Shown here one piece after another: positions 1 to 4,461 of a DNA stretch of 6,727 bases; position 1 is the stretch's first letter; every line of letters begins with the position of its first letter. The stretch is from Bacillota bacterium. Lineage in GTDB: Bacteria; Bacillota; Clostridia; Peptostreptococcales; Thermotaleaceae. The position numbers and the translations under genes were made by a program. The stretch is taken from positions 1-6,727 of the forward strand of contig JAMNXX010000237.1 in NCBI GenBank assembly GCA_023623095.1, written 5' to 3'. Under the pieces are notes generated by a model. It had not been told where the DNA came from and made no database searches. It saw nothing but the letters and a program-made list of their open reading frames with translations.

Positions 1-2
1 TT

Positions 3-86
3 TATGTTCTATCAAAGTTTTTCCGAAATGCACCTATAAAATACATCGCTAAAAGATATGGAAAAAAAGAACAGAGCCATATATAA
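3..86 (+). CDS. Possible 3' end of an upstream gene, product unknown
   Basis: The third frame is open from the window edge to a TAA at 84-86. It encodes 27 residues ending in the basic stretch KYIAKRYGKKEQSHI. The mix of aromatic, basic and small residues looks like the tail of a real protein, perhaps a membrane protein with a positively charged cytoplasmic end. A strong terminator hairpin begins 63 bases after the stop, as expected behind a plus-strand gene. The other two plus frames stop at 39 and 52. The fragment is too short for family assignment and could be a chance open stretch. Confidence 0.4.
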   Translation, partial: YVLSKFFRNAPIKYIAKRYGKKEQSHI

Positions 87-149
87 AATGGAAAGGTTTG
101 AAAAAAGCATGGAATGCATGTTTAAAAAAGTTTTGTACAACATTTTCTA

Positions 150-202
150 AAAATAAAAAAGAAGCATTTCTTTTATCGGAGAAAATGCTTCTTTTTTATT
201 TT
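150..202. terminator. Perfect 20-bp inverted repeat, bidirectional terminator
   Basis: Bases 150-169 are the exact reverse complement of 183-202, with a 13-base loop. The stem core is GAAGCATTT / AAATGCTTC, and the outer part is an A-run facing a T-run. Read on either strand, the stem ends in a run of T, the form of a factor-independent terminator that works both ways. It lies after the possible gene end at 86 on the plus strand. It is also the only clear terminator downstream of the minus-strand CDF gene, although about 300 bases away from it. Confidence 0.85.
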
Positions 203-212
203 AGGTAATTAT

Positions 213-300
213 ATTTTGTCGGCGGGGAAATGAAATCAATACCGGTGATAAAAAGAAAGGGATCCGATTTTGTCGGTGCAAAGCACCGGTGATAAAAAGA
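213..300 (+). repeat. Two imperfect copies of a short repeat, the second a hairpin
   Basis: ATTTTGTCGG occurs at 213-222 and again at 267-276. ACCGGTGATAAAAAGA occurs at 241-256 and again at 285-300. The units are therefore 213-256 and 267-300, and the first has a spacer 10 bases longer. In the second copy CGGTGC (274-279) and GCACCG (283-288) form a perfect 6-bp stem with an AAA loop. The stem extends outward through T-G and G-T wobble pairs on the plus strand. The first copy has lost this palindrome. It may be a small extragenic palindromic element. No further copies were seen in the window. Confidence 0.7.
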
Positions 301-498
301 GCGCAAGAGGAAATTTTTATAGAATCATCAATACAACTAAATCAAAGAAAATCTGTGTATGAAAAGGATATATATTGAACGGCTCACTTGCATGGCTGGA
401 TGGTGTATGAGTCCCGAAAAGTGTAGGAAGAAGATATATATTTGACAACCGGGAGGGGATAGGAAGGCAACATGAGGCAGATGAGATCCGCTGTGAAT
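301..498. other. Non-coding gap, no convincing gene
   Basis: This stretch lies 3' of the CDF gene, between it and the repeat element. It has no ORF with both a ribosome binding site and a protein-like product. Bases 380-480 are richer in G than the surroundings. GGCTCA (381-386) can pair with TGAGTC (408-413), and two ATATATAT tracts near 368-375 and 433-440 could close an outer stem. No known RNA family was recognised. Confidence 0.4.
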
Positions 499-1401
499 TT
501 AAAATTCAAACTCTGGGATCAATTCAATATATAAATCAGGAAATTCTTTTTTTAGTTCGGACTCGAGTTCATCACGAGCTTTCTTTATCGTCGAGATGGA
601 TATCATTTCGCCTGGACTTTTAAAATAAATGCTGATCCAAATTTTTCGCCCCGTCTTTATAATATCGTAAACGGTCTGCTCTAAATGATAATCCTTCAAT
701 ACATCCTGCCCGATTTTCTTTATCAGATTTGTTGTTTCCGGATCCGGGGCAAGAAGGAATAAATCCCTAAGACCTGAAATGGCTGTCTTGATCGGCATCG
801 GCAGTATCAGCGCTGAAAGGATAATCGCAACGATCTGGTCTAAATAAACTGAAAAGTTTTTCATCCACTCTGTTTGTATGATGGCGGGTAGAATAAAAGC
901 CACTGCCAATCCTACACTGGCAACAGCGTCAATGATCCATGCATTGATTTCTGCCTTGACGATGGAAGAATTCAGTTTTCTATTCATCCGGATCATAATC
1001 AGCAGAATAACGCCGCAAATAATCGCTGCAGATAATTCAAATAAGGCGACGCTCGTAAAGGATACAGGATTCCCGCCTTTTAATATGATTTGAATATTGT
1101 TTATCAGAAGCCCAACTGTCACAGCAGTTAGCATAGAACCTTTTATTGCAATAAAAATCGCTTCTACCTGAGAAAATCCAAAAGGATGCTTTTCAGATGT
1201 GGGCTTATATAATATGGGGATAATTTTTATCGATATGAAAATTGTTAATAAATCGGCTGCACCATAAACCGCATCCATTAATATGGATTGAGAAGAAGTT
1301 GCTAGAGCCATGATCGTTTCTACGATAATAAAAAAGACGACTCCAAACATAGAAACATTTAATATTTGCCTTTCAGCCTTTATTCTTTTTTGTTCATCCA
1401 T
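499..1401 (-). CDS. Cation diffusion facilitator (CDF) family transporter, divergent type
   Basis: This 300-residue inner-membrane protein has the CDF plan: six hydrophobic segments (roughly residues 13-35, 39-63, 80-100, 118-137, 156-176 and 186-207), then a C-terminal cytoplasmic domain (about 210-300). CDF proteins normally export divalent metals such as Zn, Mn, Fe or Co in exchange for protons. The family pattern KHPFG..xVE is present at residues 71-80. However, the TM2 site reads Y46...D50 where His or Asp followed by Asp is usual, and TM5 reads A154...D158 where His...Asp is usual. The second His of HPFGH is Phe76. Only the aspartates (D50, D158, and D188 in TM6) remain. The substrate is therefore uncertain. 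The ATG start has AAAGGTGA just upstream (1406-1413 on the minus strand). The gene stands alone and diverges from the aro operon. Confidence 0.85.
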   Translation of the reverse strand: MDEQKRIKAERQILNVSMFGVVFFIIVETIMALATSSQSILMDAVYGAADLLTIFISIKIIPILYKPTSEKHPFGFSQVEAIFIAIKGSMLTAVTVGLLINNIQIILKGGNPVSFTSVALFELSAAIICGVILLIMIRMNRKLNSSIVKAEINAWIIDAVASVGLAVAFILPAIIQTEWMKNFSVYLDQIVAIILSALILPMPIKTAISGLRDLFLLAPDPETTNLIKKIGQDVLKDYHLEQTVYDIIKTGRKIWISIYFKSPGEMISISTIKKARDELESELKKEFPDLYIELIPEFEF

Positions 1402-1479
1402 AAAATCACCTTTTCGAATTCTGTATTTTGCTTGATTTCAATCATGCTTATATTTGTGAACATGCTTTTCCATCACTTT

Positions 1480-1508
1480 ATTATAATATCAAAGCTTAAC
1501 GGATACAA
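1480..1508 (-). promoter_or_regulatory. Candidate promoter of the CDF gene
   Basis: On the minus strand, TTGTAT (1503-1508) is followed after exactly 17 bases by a consensus TATAAT (1480-1485), about 78 bases before the CDF start codon. The -10 matches the housekeeping sigma consensus perfectly, but the -35 matches only its first three bases. The -35 overlaps one copy of a 12-bp direct repeat. Confidence 0.5.
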
Positions 1509-1639
1509 TAAAATATTTCTATATGGAAAGTTTTTTTGTAATCACGGATTTCAGACCATCCAAATCCAAAACCGCCTTCTAAAGCATAGGCAAGAGGGGT
1601 ATTCCAATTATTCGGCTTCCCATCTTGTTTCAAATTATT
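1497..1639 (-). pseudogene. Protein-like minus-strand fragment, possible gene remnant
   Basis: The minus-strand frame ending at a TAA (1497-1499) encodes a stretch containing DGKPNNWNTPLAYALEGG followed by FGFGWSEIRDYKKTFHI. This reads like folded protein, rich in Gly, Trp and Tyr. The DNA for it (about 1541-1625) is visibly less AT-rich than either flank. There is no ATG or ribosome binding site, and the frame upstream degrades into AT-rich low-complexity codons. It could be a relic of a lost gene or chance. No family was recognised. Confidence 0.22.
1501..1512 (+). repeat. 12-bp direct repeat, copy 1
   Basis: GGATACAATAAA is repeated exactly at 1676-1687. This copy overlaps the -35 region of the candidate CDF promoter, while the other lies between the -35 and -10 of the candidate aroE promoter. 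A shared regulator site is possible but unproven. Confidence 0.4.
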
Positions 1640-1669
1640 GAATATAAAAAATTTTTTACAATATATTCC

Positions 1670-1698
1670 TATACAGGATACAATAAATGACTTATAAT
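1670..1698 (+). promoter_or_regulatory. Candidate promoter of the aro operon
   Basis: TATACA (1670-1675, four of six matches to TTGACA) is followed after 17 bases by a perfect TATAAT (1693-1698). Transcription would start near 1705, leaving an untranslated leader of about 90 bases before aroE. The spacer contains copy 2 of a 12-bp direct repeat (1676-1687). Confidence 0.55.
1676..1687 (+). repeat. 12-bp direct repeat, copy 2
   Basis: This is an exact second copy of GGATACAATAAA (first copy 1501-1512), inside the spacer of the candidate aroE promoter. A protein bound here would cover the promoter. Confidence 0.4.
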
Positions 1699-1709
1699 AA
1701 AGACATACT

Positions 1710-1758
1710 GGAAATGAAAGGTTTTATTGAAAAAATGCTATCGTCAATTTTCATTTCC
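1710..1758 (+). promoter_or_regulatory. Stem-loop in the aro leader RNA
   Basis: GGAAATGAAA (1710-1719) pairs perfectly with TTTCATTTCC (1749-1758). Directly inside, ATTGA (1726-1730) pairs with TCAAT (1744-1748), giving 15 base pairs with a one-sided bulge (1720-1725) and a 13-base loop. No T-run follows, so it is not a terminator. It would sit within a few bases of the predicted mRNA 5' end, as 5'-stabilising hairpins do, and it ends 22 bases before the aroE ribosome binding site. No T-box signature was seen in the leader. Confidence 0.5.
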
Positions 1759-1793
1759 GTTTACAGATTGTGATTGAAAAAGGGAGGAAAATC

Positions 1794-2660
1794 ATGAATA
1801 CGGGGATAAAAGGGACAACAAAATTATATGCAGTGATTGGAAATCCTATTGAACACAGCTTTTCTCCTATGATCCACAACCGTATTTTTAAAACGCTCCG
1901 GCAGGATGCGGTATATATCCCATTGAAGATAGAAGAGGAGCATTTAGCGGAATCGATTCCAATGCTTAGAAATTGTTTTGAGGGATTTAATGTTACGATA
2001 CCGCATAAACAAAAGATCATCCCGTATCTGGACGAAATGGATGCAGATGCAGAGAGATATGGAGCCGTGAATACGGTAAAGGTGAAAGATGGAAAGTTGA
2101 TCGGGTATAATACGGATGGCTATGGGTTTATCAAGGGTCTTGAAATGGAGGGGGTTTTGCTCAAAGATCAGCCGGTACTGCTTTTAGGAGCCGGTGGAGC
2201 GGCTCGAGTGGCAGCATTTGAACTTCTTCAGAAAGGAGCCCTTTTGACGATTGCAAACCGCAATATTCAAAGAGCGCAGAAGCTGAAGGAAGAATTGATA
2301 CAAAATGAGAATTCATCCAAAATAGAAATTTGTCGATTAGATGAGATCAATCAAGGGTATGTATGTATCGTGAATGCCACACCGGCAGGGATGTCCCCTT
2401 ATGAGGAAGAAATTCCGGTTTCGGTTGAAGTCATCAGGAAATCAAGGGTCATCTATGATCTGATCTACAATCCTTATCGCACCAAATTGCTGCAAATAGC
2501 ACAGCAGTATGGGTGCAAAGTCATCAACGGTTTTTCCATGCTGTTTTATCAGGCGGTCAAAGCGCAGAAAATATGGCTGGAGAGTCAAAAAATCGAAGAA
2601 GAAAATTTCCAATCCATCTATCAGGAAATCGAAATCCTTTTGCGGAGGGACAGCCAATGA
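1794..2660 (+). CDS. aroE: Shikimate dehydrogenase (NADP+)
   Basis: AroE reduces 3-dehydroshikimate to shikimate in the cytoplasm (step 4 of the shikimate pathway). The 288-residue length is typical. The substrate domain shows the shikimate-binding SFS (22-24), the catalytic Lys72 in NVTIPHK, Asn93 in AVNT, and catalytic Asp108 in YNTDGYGF. The Rossmann domain has GAGGAAR (132-138) and Asn155-Arg156, the usual NADP-preferring NR pair. NATPAGM (194-200) and the late Gln253 in FYQA complete the family pattern. The ATG at 1794 is chosen because AGGGAGG (1781-1787) lies 6 bases upstream. The in-frame GTG at 1770 precedes this site and has none of its own. The gene opens the aro operon, and its last bases overlap the start of aroQ. 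Confidence 0.96.
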   Translation: MNTGIKGTTKLYAVIGNPIEHSFSPMIHNRIFKTLRQDAVYIPLKIEEEHLAESIPMLRNCFEGFNVTIPHKQKIIPYLDEMDADAERYGAVNTVKVKDGKLIGYNTDGYGFIKGLEMEGVLLKDQPVLLLGAGGAARVAAFELLQKGALLTIANRNIQRAQKLKEELIQNENSSKIEICRLDEINQGYVCIVNATPAGMSPYEEEIPVSVEVIRKSRVIYDLIYNPYRTKLLQIAQQYGCKVINGFSMLFYQAVKAQKIWLESQKIEEENFQSIYQEIEILLRRDSQ

Positions 2661-3100
2661 AAATATGGGTGATTCATGGACCGAATTTGAATCTATTAGG
2701 AGTTCGGGAAAAGACAATCTATGGAGAAAAGGATTTGGATTTTATCAATAGAGAAATTCAAAAAGAGGCAGCATCCTTGGGGATGGATGTGGAAATTTTT
2801 CAATTCAATCACGAGGGGGAGATCATCGATACCCTCCATCGTGCTGTCGGAAAGATAGATGGGATCATTATCAATCCGGGAGCCTACACCCATTACAGCT
2901 ATGCCATCCGAGATGCCATCGCAGGGATTGGAATCCCTACGATTGAAGTACATATTTCAAATATTTATCGGAGAGAAGATTTCAGAAAGCAGTCCGTTAC
3001 TGCTCCCGTATGTGTAGGACAGATCTCCGGATTTTCATATCATTCTTATTTATTGGCATTGCATGCTGCAAAATGGCATTTTGCAGAAAAGGAGGTGTAA
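2657..3100 (+). CDS. aroQ: 3-Dehydroquinate dehydratase, type II
   Basis: This 147-residue enzyme dehydrates 3-dehydroquinate to 3-dehydroshikimate (step 3), supplying the substrate of AroE. It belongs to the small dodecameric type II class, unrelated to type I AroD. The signature GPNLNLLG (8-15) is followed by Arg17 and the catalytic Tyr22 in YG. NPGAYTH (73-79) supplies Asn73 and the site histidine His79. EVHISN (97-102) supplies Glu97 and His99, and Arg110 follows in EDFR. The ATG overlaps the aroE stop as ATGA, and GGAGGG (2644-2649) is the ribosome binding site, so the two are probably translationally coupled. The same frame is open upstream to 2513 inside aroE, but that extension lacks the family's N-terminus. 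Confidence 0.96.
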   Translation: MKIWVIHGPNLNLLGVREKTIYGEKDLDFINREIQKEAASLGMDVEIFQFNHEGEIIDTLHRAVGKIDGIIINPGAYTHYSYAIRDAIAGIGIPTIEVHISNIYRREDFRKQSVTAPVCVGQISGFSYHSYLLALHAAKWHFAEKEV

Positions 3101-3107
3101 ACCGCTG
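3090..3107 (+). promoter_or_regulatory. Ribosome binding site and CTG start of the fusion gene
   Basis: AGGAGGTG (3090-3097) is a near-perfect Shine-Dalgarno sequence overlapping the aroQ stop. The in-frame codon at the expected distance is CTG (3105-3107), 9 bases after GGAGG. The in-frame ATG (3063) and TTG (3081) lie upstream of the site. The next in-frame ATG (residue 26 of the called protein) would remove most of the first chorismate mutase helix and two active-site arginines. Confidence 0.65.
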
Positions 3108-3896
3108 GATACATTAAATCAAATCCGAAAAAGGATCGATACATATGATCGGGAGCTCATTCAACTATTTGAGAAGCGGATGGAAGAAGTATTACAAGTT
3201 CTTTCATTTAAAAAAGAACATAAAATGCCTATCTTTCAAAAAGAAAGAGAAGAACAGGTATTGAAAAAGGCAGCGGAAAACATCCAAAACCCCCTTTTTG
3301 AGGCGGAAGCAAGGGAATTTTTTGAAGCGATCATGCGCATCAGCAGAAAATTACAGGCAAAGCTTCTGTTTCCATACAATATCGTATTGATTGGATTTAT
3401 GGGAGCGGGGAAAAGCGCTGTAGGGAAGGAACTGTCCTTGCTTCTTGAAATGGAGCTGATCGATATCGATGCGTATATCGAAAGAGAAATACAGATGACG
3501 ATAGCCGATCTATTTGAGCGGTACGGGGAAGATTATTTTAGAGACAGAGAAGAGGAAGCCGTCGAAAAAATCAGCAAAAAGAAAAATTGCATTATCTCCT
3601 GCGGCGGAGGCGTTGTTTTACGTGAAAAAAATATCGCAAATCTTAAAAAAAGCGGAAAAGTTATTTTTCTTGAAGCAAAAGCAGAGACAATTTATTCCCG
3701 CATTCATGACGATACCACAAGGCCTTTGTTAAAAGGGCATATGACAGTCGAAGGGATCCAAAAAAAATTGGAACAGAGAGAAAGTTATTATCAGCGTGCA
3801 GCGGACTTTGTGATATCTACGGATCATAGGACAGAAAAAGAAATTGCTCAAGAAATCATCTCTTTGTTGTGTGAAGGATCATTTGCTGTAAAATAA
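3105..3896 (+). CDS. aroK: Bifunctional chorismate mutase / shikimate kinase
   Basis: This 263-residue fusion joins an N-terminal AroQ-fold chorismate mutase (about 1-88) to a shikimate kinase (about 91-260). The mutase converts chorismate to prephenate. By alignment to the E. coli P-protein mutase, Arg8, Arg25, Lys36, Arg48, Glu49, Ser80 and Gln84 match active-site positions; only the Asp48 equivalent differs (Gln45). The kinase phosphorylates shikimate with ATP (step 5). It shows the P-loop GFMGAGKS (97-104), DID (120-122), FR (145-146) with GE upstream, GGG (167-169), the lid TRPLL, and RESYYQRAA near the end. Both halves look active. The start is taken as CTG from the ribosome binding site. 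The gene begins 4 bases after aroQ and ends the operon. Kinases of this family without a fusion are about 165-175 residues. Confidence 0.92.
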   Translation: MDTLNQIRKRIDTYDRELIQLFEKRMEEVLQVLSFKKEHKMPIFQKEREEQVLKKAAENIQNPLFEAEAREFFEAIMRISRKLQAKLLFPYNIVLIGFMGAGKSAVGKELSLLLEMELIDIDAYIEREIQMTIADLFERYGEDYFRDREEEAVEKISKKKNCIISCGGGVVLREKNIANLKKSGKVIFLEAKAETIYSRIHDDTTRPLLKGHMTVEGIQKKLEQRESYYQRAADFVISTDHRTEKEIAQEIISLLCEGSFAVK

Positions 3897-3909
3897 AACT
3901 TTTGTTTTT

Positions 3910-3933
3910 AAGGATTGCGCATTTGCAATCTTT
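3910..3933 (+). terminator. Weak hairpin after the aro operon
   Basis: AAGGATTGC (3910-3918) pairs with GCAATCTTT (3925-3933) through one G-T wobble, with a 6-base loop, followed by ATTCAG. It starts 13 bases after the fusion gene stop. The T tail is short, so termination may be partial, and some read-through into the hemerythrin gene is plausible. Confidence 0.45.
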
Positions 3934-3952
3934 ATTCAGTCAATCGGATAAT
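3923..3952 (+). promoter_or_regulatory. Candidate promoter of the hemerythrin-chemoreceptor pair
   Basis: TTGCAA (3923-3928) is followed after 18 bases by GATAAT (3947-3952), about 40 bases before the hemerythrin start codon. Each hexamer is close to the housekeeping consensus. The -35 lies in the 3' arm of the preceding hairpin. No match to the motility sigma factor pattern was noticed. Confidence 0.35.
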
Positions 3953-3991
3953 GCTTACTTCATATTTTGCTTATCAATAGGGGGATCAAAT

Positions 3992-4405
3992 ATGTTTCAG
4001 TGGAAAGATGTACTTAGCTGTAATATTGCTGAGATCGATAATCAGCACAAAAAACTTCTAGAGATCGGATCGAGATTGTATGATATCATCAGGAATCAGA
4101 AGGATTTTGATTATTATGATGATATCCTATATATTTTACAAGAGTTGCAAGATTATACCGTATACCACTTCGATTATGAAGAAAAACTGATGCAGCAATA
4201 TGGATATGAAGGATTGGAAGAACAAAAAAAGCAGCATCAGCATTTTGTGGACAAGCTAAAGGAAGCTGCAAAAAAAGATATCGATGAGGAGCAATTCAGT
4301 TTTAGCTTAGATTTGGCCACATTTATTGCCGATTGGATAGAGCATCATATTCTTAGGAGTGATAAAAAATATAAAGATTTTTTCAATGAAAAAGGTGTTT
4401 TTTAA
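3992..4405 (+). CDS. Bacteriohemerythrin, single domain
   Basis: This 137-residue protein is a four-helix bundle of the hemerythrin family, which binds O2 at a non-heme di-iron site. Family landmarks are FxW near the N-terminus (2-4), IDNQH with His19, HFDYEE with His59 and Glu63, QKKQH with His82, and WIEHHILRSD with His119 and Asp124. The family's usual HxxxH in helix three reads Gln78-x3-His82, so one expected iron-ligand histidine is replaced by Gln. His84 is not in register to substitute. The ATG at 3992 is preceded 7 bases upstream by AGGGGG (3979-3984). The open frame extends back to 3902, but that extension is not hemerythrin-like. It is cytoplasmic, with no signal peptide. It lies 56 bases before the chemoreceptor gene with no terminator between, suggesting a shared role in O2 sensing or delivery. 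Confidence 0.93.
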   Translation: MFQWKDVLSCNIAEIDNQHKKLLEIGSRLYDIIRNQKDFDYYDDILYILQELQDYTVYHFDYEEKLMQQYGYEGLEEQKKQHQHFVDKLKEAAKKDIDEEQFSFSLDLATFIADWIEHHILRSDKKYKDFFNEKGVF

Positions 4406-4461
4406 AAAATATATGAAACGAAAAATTTTTGAGCGTCAGTAAAGAAAGGGATGTATGAAAG

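Noticed and set aside
359..445. 28-codon ORF with three cysteines
   Set aside because: There is no ribosome binding site before the ATG, it is very short, and it overlaps sequence that looks more like structured or decayed DNA.
442..447. Perfect TTGACA
   Set aside because: There is no -10 element at 16-18 bases downstream and no gene to drive.
472..534. 20-codon ORF preceded by AGGAAGG
   Set aside because: The binding site is reasonable, but the product is tiny and it runs antisense into the 3' end of the CDF gene.
1366..1641. 91-codon plus-strand ORF
   Set aside because: It starts inside the CDF gene on the opposite strand, has no ribosome binding site, and its product is low-complexity hydrophobic sequence from AT-rich DNA.
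1770..1793. Upstream GTG start for aroE
   Set aside because: It precedes the Shine-Dalgarno AGGGAGG at 1781-1787, which is placed for the ATG at 1794.
1699..1793. T-box or other known riboswitch in the aro leader
   Set aside because: There is no GGGTGGNACCGCG-like sequence and no terminator hairpin in the leader.
2513..2656. N-terminal extension of the dehydroquinase frame
   Set aside because: It lies within aroE, is not family-like, and the enzyme's N-terminus fits the ATG at 2657 exactly.
3902..3991. N-terminal extension of the hemerythrin frame
   Set aside because: It covers the hairpin and promoter region, and the hemerythrin N-terminus and binding site fit the ATG at 3992.
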